Part shown: piece by piece, positions 8,822 to 17,212 of the stretch | Layout of the letters: each line of letters opens with the position of its first letter | Position numbering within the stretch: position 1 is the stretch's first letter | NCBI GenBank assembly: GCA_964590225.1 | Contig: CAZPWS010000021.1 | Span: forward strand, 1-49,365 | Reading direction: 5' to 3' | From: JAEUSG01 sp964590225 | Lineage (GTDB): Bacteria > Fibrobacterota > OXYB2-FULL-49-7 > JAEUSG01 | DNA length: 49,365 bases | Made by a program: the position numbers and the translations under genes | The notes under the pieces: model-generated | The model's input: the letters and a program-made list of their open reading frames with translations, nothing else | What the model was told of the DNA's origin: nothing | Databases searched by the model: none

Positions 8822-9487
8822 ATGATGTGTAGTAAACTTCTAATTGTCATTGTGTTAGTGCGTGGTGTTCTGATTGCCGATTCATTAACGGTCAGAAACA
8901 ATTCTGTAGCCTTCTTAGGACTTCAGAGTATTTCTGATAACAGGTTTCATATAACTCTTGAAGACAGAATTTACGCTGCATTCGCACTCGATACTACAAT
9001 ACGACTTGAGCCTCATGACTTTTACGGAAGACTATTGAGTAGGGGACAGGTAAATCGAAAGCTTCCTTCTATGGATGAAGCTGTTCTGTTAATGAACGCA
9101 ACAGGTGTCCGCCTATTCATAAGTGGCGAAATTCGAAACTTTAAAATTTCATTAAATAGGGCTGCCGGTTTTCTTCCATGGGGTGTCATTAGGGGTGAAA
9201 TTGTCTGCTTTATGCAGGTGATAGATGCTCTGGAAAGAAAAACCTGTTTTGCAGGAAACTTGAAATTTGTTGTAGAGAAAAATGCTGGCTTAGTATGGTA
9301 TAGTCGTTTCGCGGACGAACGCCCACTTTCCCCCGTCGAAGAAAAACACTTCATTTTTGATCTAACTAATGGCTTGTGCGAATCTATTGTCCGTACTTCT
9401 CAGGCTTCATATGCGGGAATTATGTCCTCAGATCCATTTATGGTGGGTGGGGGAGGGAAAGCAGCAACCAAAGCTGTTAAGCCGTAA
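8822..9487 (+). CDS. Secreted or periplasmic hypothetical protein, 221 aa
   Basis: The N-terminus is a probable Sec signal peptide (hydrophobic residues 4-18, then LIADS). The rest reads as a mixed alpha/beta domain: VRLFISGEIRNFKI, GEIVCFMQVIDALERKTCFAGNLKF, and a final helix ending in GGGGKAATKAVKP. The pattern of a small-residue strand followed by a second-strand repeat recalls the periplasmic beta-sheet domains of CsgG-like or flagellar-assembly lipoproteins, but I cannot name a family. It begins two bases after the FlhB-like stop, so it belongs to the same operon and may serve the flagellum. Confidence 0.7.
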   Translation: MMCSKLLIVIVLVRGVLIADSLTVRNNSVAFLGLQSISDNRFHITLEDRIYAAFALDTTIRLEPHDFYGRLLSRGQVNRKLPSMDEAVLLMNATGVRLFISGEIRNFKISLNRAAGFLPWGVIRGEIVCFMQVIDALERKTCFAGNLKFVVEKNAGLVWYSRFADERPLSPVEEKHFIFDLTNGLCESIVRTSQASYAGIMSSDPFMVGGGGKAATKAVKP

Positions 9488-9569
9488 CATGTTGTTTGAT
9501 AATCGGTTGATTATTATATTTGTCACTAAGACCTTTTGGAGTACCAATTAAGTAGGGGGCGTTTGTCTT

Positions 9570-9887
9570 ATGGATAATCTCAGAAATGTTTTTGATAGTA
9601 AAGAGGAATTTGAAAAGTTGCGCGGGCTTATTCTTGATGGAATTCAGAAATTTTCTGATTATCGTAAAGGCAATATGACATACGGAGAGGTTATGTATGT
9701 GATGGAATGTGTTCTTGACTCACTCCGGTCCTCTTCGGAAAAGCAGGTAAAGAAACCTCGTGGGTTCAATAGGGATATTTCCTTTACTACACTATTCGAG
9801 ATTACAAACAGGATGGTCGAAAGAATGATAAAAAAGGGGTTGGTCGATTCATCCGATGAAAAGTTTATCCTCCACGGAGAAGAGTAA
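9570..9887 (+). CDS. Small soluble hypothetical protein, 105 aa
   Basis: This is a charged helical protein with no signal peptide, membrane helix or recognisable motif. AGGGGG lies about ten bases before the ATG. It follows an 82-base gap that contains only a weak A/T hairpin (9499-9514). It precedes the partner-switching genes by nine bases, so it may be part of that module. Its role is unknown. Confidence 0.7.
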   Translation: MDNLRNVFDSKEEFEKLRGLILDGIQKFSDYRKGNMTYGEVMYVMECVLDSLRSSSEKQVKKPRGFNRDISFTTLFEITNRMVERMIKKGLVDSSDEKFILHGEE

Positions 9888-9896
9888 CTGCAACTA

Positions 9897-10343
9897 ATGG
9901 AACAGAAAGTCGGCATCCAGACTGTTTCTCTCGATTTTCCAGGCGACATGGAATATGTTGCCGATGTAAGACGCCTATTGTCAAACATTATTTCACTGAG
10001 AGGTTATTCGCGGCGATTTACTTTTAGAATGGAAATAATTATTGACGAACTATGCAGCAACGCAGTTAAATTTGGCAGACTAAGAATCGGGGAACAAATA
10101 TCCGTAAGTGCGAATATTGACGATACTTCTGTCGAGTTCGTTGTCTCACACCCTGGTACAGATCCCGATGGCATTATCCGTCTTCGTCAGGCGATTGAGG
10201 CAGCCAAAGGTGGCGGGGGTTCCGTGGTGGATGGTAGAGGTATCCAGATAGTGGGGATTCTTTGTGATGCGCTTTCTGTTGAAACAAAAGGCGAAACTGT
10301 TGTTGTCGCGCGAAAACAATGGTCGCCGGAAGACGATACATAA
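9897..10343 (+). CDS. RsbW/SpoIIAB-like anti-sigma factor (HATPase_c_2 family)
   Basis: This is a 148-residue GHKL-fold protein. The N box is IIIDELCSNAVKFG (E51, N55) and the later glycine motif is DGRGIQIV (112-119). Anti-sigma factors of this family hold a sigma factor inactive and are themselves captured by an unphosphorylated STAS protein. Two STAS-containing genes follow within one operon. The usual DxGxG G1 loop is missing: the corresponding stretch is VSHPGTDP (83-90). ATP binding or kinase activity may therefore be altered. No sigma factor gene is in the window. Confidence 0.85.
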   Translation: MEQKVGIQTVSLDFPGDMEYVADVRRLLSNIISLRGYSRRFTFRMEIIIDELCSNAVKFGRLRIGEQISVSANIDDTSVEFVVSHPGTDPDGIIRLRQAIEAAKGGGGSVVDGRGIQIVGILCDALSVETKGETVVVARKQWSPEDDT

Positions 10344-10355
10344 GGGAATCTTTCT

Positions 10356-11156
10356 GTGAGAAATTTTAAAATCAGTGTTGATAGATGTACTTTACATGAT
10401 GCGTTGGTTGTAATGCGCTTTAAGGGTAGTCTTGATGCCGATCGCGTTGTTCAGATTAGTGAATCTGTTAATGCAGCAATTTCAGGAGGCAATAGGTTTA
10501 TTGTAGCAGAGATGAACGAGGTAACCTTTATCTCCAGCCCTGCTTTTGGTGAACTTATGGGATGCAAAAAACGACTAGTCGAAAGTGGAGGTAATCTTTA
10601 TCTCGCAGGACTCGATACCGAAAATAGAGCAAAACTTCGGCTTCTTGGTGCAGAAAAGATATTTGAGTTTCTCCCAACGGTGAGCTCGGCGGTACGCCGT
10701 TATCACTGGGAAAACGAAGATAGCGGTGATAGTTTTAGGCTTTCTCTGCCTGCTGTATTAAGCTTTGTTCCTGAAGTGAGATCTTTTTTTTCCAGTGTAG
10801 TTAGGCAGAAAGGCTACAGTAAAAGGGATTCCTTTCGTATGGAAGCCGTAATCGATGAATTGTGCAATAACGCAATAGAACACGCTGATCCTGTAGTTAA
10901 AATGCCCATAGAGGTATGCGGCAAAGTTTTTAGATATAAAATAGAGTTGTCAGTTGTTAACAGTAATCCTACACCTGAAATTGCAGTAGCAGCCGTAAAC
11001 GAAATAAACCTAAGATTAAATGGCGCACAGTCGTTTAATCTGAACGAGAAACGGGGGCGGGGAGTAGAGCTTGTAAAAATGCTTTGCGACAGCGTCTCGG
11101 CTGCAGCTGAGGGTGAACGGACAGTAATTAGGATAATAAAAAAGAAAGAGGTTTGA
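10356..11156 (+). CDS. STAS-HATPase fusion: antagonist and anti-sigma domains in one chain
   Basis: Residues 1-115 are a STAS domain with the phospho-site loop FISSPAFGEL, where S61 aligns with the regulatory serine. Residues 125-266 are an RsbW-type ATPase domain with an N box VIDELCNNAIEHA (E168, N172) and a late glycine motif KRGRGVELV (232-240). The expected G1 loop reads VNSNPTPE and has no glycine, so ATP binding is doubtful. The start is a GTG at 10356. In usual systems the two domains are separate proteins that bind each other. A fusion suggests built-in self-inhibition or a scaffold. Its neighbours are an RsbW-like gene 12 bases upstream and a STAS gene one base downstream. Confidence 0.88.
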   Translation: MRNFKISVDRCTLHDALVVMRFKGSLDADRVVQISESVNAAISGGNRFIVAEMNEVTFISSPAFGELMGCKKRLVESGGNLYLAGLDTENRAKLRLLGAEKIFEFLPTVSSAVRRYHWENEDSGDSFRLSLPAVLSFVPEVRSFFSSVVRQKGYSKRDSFRMEAVIDELCNNAIEHADPVVKMPIEVCGKVFRYKIELSVVNSNPTPEIAVAAVNEINLRLNGAQSFNLNEKRGRGVELVKMLCDSVSAAAEGERTVIRIIKKKEV

Positions 11157-11157
11157 A

Positions 11158-11511
11158 ATGGGCAATCAGATTACCATCTCGTTCAAGGATATTCCTGCAA
11201 AGACTGATTCACGGCTTGTAGAATTTATTGGAGACCTTGATGCCACAAATGTTGAAAGTGTACTTGAAAAAGTTGTTGCACTAATGAGCGATGGCGTTGT
11301 TCATATAGTCGCGGACTTCGAAAAACTCCGTTATGTCAATAGTACCGGACTCGGAATCCTTCTTCACTTTAGTAAGATGGCCAAAGAAAAGGGTGGGAGC
11401 TTTAAGATTGCACATGTTAACGAACATGTTTTTGAAATAATAGAAATTATCGGGGCTACAACACTGCTTGAAATATACGATACCGTTGAAGAAGCTATTG
11501 GTGCACTGTAG
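11158..11511 (+). CDS. STAS-domain anti-sigma factor antagonist (SpoIIAA/RsbV-like)
   Basis: This 117-residue single STAS domain carries the signature YVNSTGLGILL, with S62 as the predicted phosphorylatable serine and an intact GLG loop. It should bind and neutralise an RsbW-type protein when unphosphorylated. AGAGG precedes the ATG by six bases and the upstream gene ends one base before it. The following lipoprotein gene begins inside its last codons. Confidence 0.93.
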   Translation: MGNQITISFKDIPAKTDSRLVEFIGDLDATNVESVLEKVVALMSDGVVHIVADFEKLRYVNSTGLGILLHFSKMAKEKGGSFKIAHVNEHVFEIIEIIGATTLLEIYDTVEEAIGAL

Positions 11512-13696
11512 TTTTTTGCGGTTGCTTTTTGCCGCTATTACTGCGGTTACTCTAGCTGGCTGCAACTCGAAAGATCCTGTAGTTATAAAGGCCAAAGGTA
11601 TTACCTTAAGAACAAGCTATATTGATACGCTTTTTCGCGAAATAGTAGATAGCTCATCACGAAATGAGCAAATAAAAAACTATTTACAAGCTAAAACCGA
11701 TAACCAATTAATCTATAATAGCGCAATAGAGCTCGGTTTTCTTAAATCTGATACAAATAAAAAAATACTTGATAATATTGCTATGGTAGAGGTTGCGAAC
11801 TATTATGCCAACGAAGTTTTAGTCAAAAACTGGGGTTTTTTGCCATCTGATGTTCATAGTCGCTTTATGCGCGACCGAAAAGATTTTATTAAGAAAAAAC
11901 CTTTTGTTAATGATTCGCTTAATCCAACAGAGACCGAAAAAAGGGCGCTTGCCGAATGGGAAAACGATCCCTGTCTTCCGCTTGAAACTGTCCGTAATAC
12001 GGTTCTCCGCAGAATGCTGCTCGAAAAAGATGAAATCAGAACAGAATTAAATTCTTTTGTGCGTGATGAAATGAACGAAGCCATGGATTCTGCTAAGCTT
12101 ATTGCAAAGGAAGATGCCCTAATCAAGTCACATACCTTAAATATTGTTGAAAACACATACAGAAAAATTAAAACTAAAAGAGCCGTTACTCTATTTGACT
12201 GGAAGCCAGTAATATCCGAAGCTGATCTGTTCGCTGAATGGGAAAGGACAAAACGGCAATATCTTCGCAGACCAGATTTATATGTTAAGCATATAGAAGT
12301 GAACAGTAGCAACAATTTGAAAGTTATACTTCAAGAGCTGGCTATGGACACAGGTATATTTGACGACTTGCAGAAGAAATATTCTATAAACGCTTATACA
12401 AGTGGAAAAACCGTTACGATTAAAAACAACCAGCCGCTATCGTGGCTAAAGGGCGAGACCAAGCATATCTACCAGACGATTGTAAATACGCCAATTGGTA
12501 AAATAAGCTCTCCTATACATATTGCATATGGCAGGGGCAATATGTCAATTAATTTATTCAAGATTTGCGGATACGAACAAGATGCCATTATGACTTATGA
12601 AGAGTGCAAGGAACAGGTACTTCAAAACCTAACTATAAGGCGACATTTTGAAATCCCTGATTCCGCGACTCTTGCTGTTATTGATGGAAAGAAAAAAATC
12701 AGAGCAGGTGACCTGTTTACTCTTTTATATAAAAATAATCCGCTTGTTATTGAACGCTTCAGATCTGAAGAAGGAAGAAAAAATCTTCTCGAGAATTATT
12801 ATCTCCGTTTTATTTTGTTTTATGATCTTGCAAAGGAGGCCGGACTCCTTTCCGATAAGATTCTCCGCTCAAAAATAGAGCAGCAAAAGAGAAATTACAT
12901 TATTGCTGATTTCCGAGAAATCAACATGAACACATACTTTGGCCTTGAGCCCAACAAAGTGCTTGGCTATTATAACGATCATCCTGATTCTTTTTGCCTA
13001 CCAGAAATTAACACGAGACTTACATACGAAGAGGCAAAGAACGAGATTATTAATAATATGCTTGTCACTAATGATATGGTGCGATACTACTGGGAATTTA
13101 ATGCTGAGGAGTTTTTTGACAGCGTAGGGAACATTATGCCATTTGATGATGTTAAGGCCACTGTCCGCAAAGTTGTTTTGTCAAAAGAAAAGTCTAAAAG
13201 AGTTTCCGATATTATCATTGCACTTAGAAAACGCTATGGCTTAAAAATTTCTTTACCCGAATATGATTTTTCTCTCGAAAATGATCCTCGGTTTCTGTTT
13301 AATAAGTCTGCCAAGCTGGCTGAACAGGGCGAGAAAGACAAAGCGCTTGAAATATTATTCAATATTCGGTATCGATATCCGACCGTTCAATTCCAACCTG
13401 ATATCTGTTTGTCTATTGCACAATTAATGCTTGAGAGGGGACAGCACTTCTTTGCTCTTAAAGAGTATATGAGATTCCTGCGTCTTTACGGTTCGGCGAG
13501 AGAAGATTCGTATAAGGCTCAATTTATGATAGGTTACATATATTCTGACCGAATTAAAGATACTGCAAAAGCTATAATCGCCTATGATGCGTTAGTTAGG
13601 AAATATCCGCAAAGTGATTTGGCTGATGATGCTCAGCTAATGATTAAGATGTTGAAAAACGGAGCGGAGTTCAAAATTGGTGAAGGCATTAAATAA
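11501..13696 (+). CDS. Parvulin-like lipoprotein with C-terminal TPR repeats
   Basis: From the GTG at 11501 the protein has 731 residues. A short signal peptide ends in the lipobox TLAGC (Cys about 21). A large helical SurA-like chaperone region follows (about 30-240 and 430-560), with a weak parvulin-type segment (about 255-375, YVKHIEVNSSNN to LFKICGYEQD). The C-terminus (about 600-725) holds tetratricopeptide repeats of the YbgF/BamD type (AKLAEQGEKDKALEIL and AIIAYDALVRKYPQSDLADDAQ). It is likely an outer-membrane-attached periplasmic folding factor. A TTG at 11468 would lengthen it by 11 residues before the signal peptide and is less likely. The start overlaps the STAS gene by 11 bases. 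Confidence 0.8.
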   Translation: MHCSFLRLLFAAITAVTLAGCNSKDPVVIKAKGITLRTSYIDTLFREIVDSSSRNEQIKNYLQAKTDNQLIYNSAIELGFLKSDTNKKILDNIAMVEVANYYANEVLVKNWGFLPSDVHSRFMRDRKDFIKKKPFVNDSLNPTETEKRALAEWENDPCLPLETVRNTVLRRMLLEKDEIRTELNSFVRDEMNEAMDSAKLIAKEDALIKSHTLNIVENTYRKIKTKRAVTLFDWKPVISEADLFAEWERTKRQYLRRPDLYVKHIEVNSSNNLKVILQELAMDTGIFDDLQKKYSINAYTSGKTVTIKNNQPLSWLKGETKHIYQTIVNTPIGKISSPIHIAYGRGNMSINLFKICGYEQDAIMTYEECKEQVLQNLTIRRHFEIPDSATLAVIDGKKKIRAGDLFTLLYKNNPLVIERFRSEEGRKNLLENYYLRFILFYDLAKEAGLLSDKILRSKIEQQKRNYIIADFREINMNTYFGLEPNKVLGYYNDHPDSFCLPEINTRLTYEEAKNEIINNMLVTNDMVRYYWEFNAEEFFDSVGNIMPFDDVKATVRKVVLSKEKSKRVSDIIIALRKRYGLKISLPEYDFSLENDPRFLFNKSAKLAEQGEKDKALEILFNIRYRYPTVQFQPDICLSIAQLMLERGQHFFALKEYMRFLRLYGSAREDSYKAQFMIGYIYSDRIKDTAKAIIAYDALVRKYPQSDLADDAQLMIKMLKNGAEFKIGEGIK

Positions 13697-15662
13697 GCGT
13701 TTAAAAGATCCAGTATCCCTTTCTGACTCAATCACTGTACTTTCTGGCATAGGACCTGCAAGAGCTGCTGTTTTTGCGGACAGAGCAATTTTTAGCGTCG
13801 AAGATCTGCTTAATTATGTGCCCAGGGCATATGTCGATAGAAGTGCTATAAATAAGGTTGCCGACCTTGCCCCAAACTCGTTCGGAGTTGTGATAGTATC
13901 TGTAATTTCTATCAAAAGCGACGAAAAAAAAAGGCTTGTTGTTACTTGTGCTGATGATAGCGGAGATATCGATTTTGTTTTTTTCGGAGGAATCAGATTT
14001 ATAGCAGATCGATTTGAGCCTGGCATGCGAGTGCATGCGTGGGGCAGGGTTGCAGAATTCAGAGAAAAATGGCAGATTGTTCATCCGGAATACAGGATTT
14101 TAAAGCAAGGTGAGGAGCCAGTAAAAGGAATTTTTCCTATTTACCCCGGGAGCTATGACTTAAAAGCGGTTTTTGCAGACAGTAAATTAATCGCATCAGT
14201 AGTAAAAGATGCACTCAACAGGCTTGCTGTCTCTCTTCCAGAAAAACTGCCTAAATCAGTAATAAAAAAAAGGGATTTTTCTCCCATTCGTACTGTTTAT
14301 GAGCAGCTCCATTTCCCATCGAAACCCGATACTGCTAACATTGAGGATTGTTTAAATAGGTTACGATATGAAGAGGCCTTTCTGTTTCTTAAAAAGGTCC
14401 AGAATATAAAAGAGAGAAATCTTACGGGCGGTATTCCTTTTCCTGCTAGCAAATTTTTAAAGGATTCTGTCTTGAGAAACTCCCTCCTTATACCAACAGC
14501 CGGTCAGCTTTCTGCAATTCTCTCCATAGAGGAAGACATCTGTTCAAACCGCAAAATGAATAGGCTTTTACAAGGAGATGTCGGTTCTGGAAAAACTTTT
14601 GTTTGTGCCATAATTGCAGCTCATGTGCTTGAAGCCCATTATCAGGTTCTTATTATGGTGCCTACAGAGATATTGGCCCGGCAGCATATGGAAGTGTTCA
14701 AAAGGTTTTATGCCGGTACAGAGACCCCCATCCAGATTGTTGTTTCGGGCGGAGAAAAGGTTAAAGTCGATAAAGCTGGAATTTTTATAGGAACACATGC
14801 GCTCTTATCAGAGACCGCTTCATTCGCCAAAGTTGGTCTTGTTATAATCGATGAACAGCACAAATTTGGAGTAAAACAGAGAATAGAGTTAAGAGAAAAG
14901 GGCAATAGAGCTGATTTGTTGCTTGTGAGTGCCACGCCAATTCCGAGAACAGTGGCAATTTCAATGTATGGAGATATGGCACTCTCTCGGATCGACGGAC
15001 TACCACAGGGAAGAAAAGAGGTTAAAACGCATATTGTAAGTAGCCGAAAGCGCGCAGATATGTACCGATTCATATACGATAAAATCAAATCTGGTGGACG
15101 GACTTTTTTTATTCTGCCGGCTATTGGTACAGATACATTGGTTGGCATGAAATCGGTGAGTTCTATACAAGAAGAATTTAATTCTATTGATTTCTTTAAA
15201 GACAATTTTGTCGCGCTGCATGGAGCAATGACCTCCTTGGAAAAAATAAATGCAATAAAAAGTTTTGTTGTTGGTGAAAAACCAATTATAGTCGCCACTA
15301 CGGTTGTTGAGGTTGGAATCGACATCAAAGAGGCTGATATTATGGTTATCGAAAACCCTGAAAGGTTTGGCTTTGCACAACTGCACCAGCTTCGTGGCCG
15401 AGTGGGTAGGGGAGAGCGAGACTCTTTCTGTTTTTTGCTTGTTAAAGATGGGGAACGACCAGAGGTTATCGAACGGCTCCATAAATTTGCGCTCACAAAT
15501 GATGGCTTCGAAATTGCTGAAATCGATTTGCAAAATCGTGGAGCTGGTGAACTATCTGGGTATAATCAGTCAGGATTTGGTGAGTTCAAGTTTATTGATA
15601 TCGTTAGGGATGAAAAATTGTTAGAAATTGTCAAAGAGGATATATCTTTCCAAGTTTTGTAG
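13680..15662 (+). CDS. recG: ATP-dependent DNA helicase RecG
   Basis: The protein has about 660 residues, slightly shorter than E. coli RecG. It starts with the HhH-like wedge lead-in (LSGIGPARAAVFADRAIFSVEDLLNYVPRAY is split across about 22-52). An OB-fold wedge domain (about 65-145) and a superfamily-2 helicase core follow. Walker A is GDVGSGKT (about 299-306), motif II is DEQH (about 391-394), motif III is SATPIPRT, and motif VI is QLRGRVGRGE. The TRG-type tail NRGAGELSGYNQSG is present. RecG remodels stalled forks and Holliday junctions. GGAGCGGAG lies upstream of two possible starts, TTG 13677 and GTG 13680. The start lies inside the end of the preceding lipoprotein gene. Confidence 0.95.
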   Translation: MKALNKRLKDPVSLSDSITVLSGIGPARAAVFADRAIFSVEDLLNYVPRAYVDRSAINKVADLAPNSFGVVIVSVISIKSDEKKRLVVTCADDSGDIDFVFFGGIRFIADRFEPGMRVHAWGRVAEFREKWQIVHPEYRILKQGEEPVKGIFPIYPGSYDLKAVFADSKLIASVVKDALNRLAVSLPEKLPKSVIKKRDFSPIRTVYEQLHFPSKPDTANIEDCLNRLRYEEAFLFLKKVQNIKERNLTGGIPFPASKFLKDSVLRNSLLIPTAGQLSAILSIEEDICSNRKMNRLLQGDVGSGKTFVCAIIAAHVLEAHYQVLIMVPTEILARQHMEVFKRFYAGTETPIQIVVSGGEKVKVDKAGIFIGTHALLSETASFAKVGLVIIDEQHKFGVKQRIELREKGNRADLLLVSATPIPRTVAISMYGDMALSRIDGLPQGRKEVKTHIVSSRKRADMYRFIYDKIKSGGRTFFILPAIGTDTLVGMKSVSSIQEEFNSIDFFKDNFVALHGAMTSLEKINAIKSFVVGEKPIIVATTVVEVGIDIKEADIMVIENPERFGFAQLHQLRGRVGRGERDSFCFLLVKDGERPEVIERLHKFALTNDGFEIAEIDLQNRGAGELSGYNQSGFGEFKFIDIVRDEKLLEIVKEDISFQVL

Positions 15663-15751
15663 CCTTTTGTGCAAATAATTGTTGGAAATTTTATTGATTC
15701 TTCACGGACTATATAACATTTTTATAAAAATACAATTAAGGCAGAATTTTT

Positions 15752-17212
15752 ATGCAGGACAAACCAAACATTATAGTCATAATGACAGATCAGCAGAAGG
15801 CGACTGCGAGCCATCTTTATGGAAATGTGGCATGTGAGACTCCTTCTTTGGAACGACTCGCAAAAAGTGGTGTTATTTTCACAAATGCTTATACACCACA
15901 CCCACTATGTGTTCCTGCCCGTTGTTCTCTTTGGACCGCTCAATATCCACATCAGCATGGCTCAAGACGAAATCAAACTTTTCTCGCAAAAGGCAAAGAG
16001 CACGCATTTAAGCTTTGGAAAAATATGGGTTACACCACCGGATTAATTGGGAAAAACCACTGCTTTAAAGATGAGGAAGATATTAACTATTTCGATGTCT
16101 GGTGTGAACTTGGGCACAGTGGTATTTCGGATGCCTTTCCTTATCGTGGAATGCTTTGGCACAGGTCCGAAGAAGCTATCAATTTCGCGCACCAAACAAG
16201 AAAGCTTATGACAAGTAAACCAGTACCTGAAAAGTTACTAAACTACGCAGTAACGGATTATCCTATTGAAGATTACAGCACAAGTCTAATTGCGGATCAA
16301 TCAATAAACTTTATAAATAAATACAAAGATAATCCCTTCGCTTTATGGGTCTCTTTTCCCGATCCACACTATCCGTGGGAACTGCCCAAAAAATATGCCG
16401 ACATGTTTCCGCGGGGCAGCCTAAAGTTGCCAGAAACATTTAAAAAAGAATTCGGCGAAAACGAACCAGAGACAAACAGGGTTCTAAAAAAAATTCTTGA
16501 TGTTAGCCACTGCCCAGAAAATGATGTATATGCAACTCTTGGCGCTTATTATGGCATGATTCGTTTTATTGACGATAAGATAGGTGATATTATTAATGCG
16601 CTTGATAGGCTTGATTTAAGAAAAAAGACCATTGTTGTTTTCTGTTCAGATCATGGTGATTTTATGTTTGAATATGGAATGGTCGAGAAAGGTGCTCTTT
16701 TTTTTGACTGTTTGACACGCATTCCTCTTATAATCTCCTGGCCTGGTTACATTCCTGAAGGGCGTGTAAGTAATGAGTTAGTTAATCTGATAGACATAGT
16801 ACCCACTCTGTTAAAATTACAAGGCGGTGCTATCCCCTCATGTATGAGCGGCCAACCACTTCCGGATTGTGGTTATCCGGTTTCAGTAAAACGAGACTTT
16901 GTATTTGCAGAATATGGCGCTGGATGGTCTAACTTTGGCATTGATGATCTTGGCAAATTGCCTTCTGAGAATGGCAGGAGTGCTCTAATGAACACTTTAA
17001 TTCCAAGGGAAGCGGAAGGGCGGAGAAAAATGGTCAGGAGCCGGAGGTGGAAGCTTGTTTACGATCCGTTAAACTCACAGCACGAGCTTTACGATATTCT
17101 AAACGATCCTGTCGAATCGAGAAATGTTGCTTCAAATCCTGATAATAATGCAGTTATGGCAGATCTTACAAAAGCAATAGCAGAGTGGAGCATATCAACA
17201 GAAGACAGCTGA
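15752..17212 (+). CDS. Sulfatase (type I, Cys-type formylglycine site)
   Basis: This 486-residue alkaline-phosphatase-superfamily enzyme begins with the metal-binding NIIVIMTDQQ. It carries the sulfatase signature CVPAR with C53 as the residue converted to formylglycine. Further conserved parts are the GKNHC segment, SFPDPHYPW, and FCSDHGDFMFEYGM with a metal-site Asp-His. There is no signal peptide, so it would act in the cytoplasm on an imported sulfated sugar or ester. AAGG lies ten bases before the ATG. The 3' end overlaps the sigma-54 activator gene by 47 bases tail to tail. No formylglycine-generating enzyme or radical-SAM maturase is in the window. Confidence 0.93.
   Translation: MQDKPNIIVIMTDQQKATASHLYGNVACETPSLERLAKSGVIFTNAYTPHPLCVPARCSLWTAQYPHQHGSRRNQTFLAKGKEHAFKLWKNMGYTTGLIGKNHCFKDEEDINYFDVWCELGHSGISDAFPYRGMLWHRSEEAINFAHQTRKLMTSKPVPEKLLNYAVTDYPIEDYSTSLIADQSINFINKYKDNPFALWVSFPDPHYPWELPKKYADMFPRGSLKLPETFKKEFGENEPETNRVLKKILDVSHCPENDVYATLGAYYGMIRFIDDKIGDIINALDRLDLRKKTIVVFCSDHGDFMFEYGMVEKGALFFDCLTRIPLIISWPGYIPEGRVSNELVNLIDIVPTLLKLQGGAIPSCMSGQPLPDCGYPVSVKRDFVFAEYGAGWSNFGIDDLGKLPSENGRSALMNTLIPREAEGRRKMVRSRRWKLVYDPLNSQHELYDILNDPVESRNVASNPDNNAVMADLTKAIAEWSISTEDS

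Noticed and set aside
9499..9514. Hairpin ATAATC-GGTT-GATTAT between two genes
   Set aside because: The stem is six A/T-rich pairs and there is no T-run, so it is not a convincing terminator.
14708..15496. Long antisense open frame opposite recG (262 aa)
   Set aside because: It lies fully within recG, has no family resemblance and no ribosome-binding site. It is a shadow frame.
15718..15731. Palindrome ATTTTTATAAAAAT before the sulfatase
   Set aside because: It is low-complexity A/T, expected by chance in this base composition.
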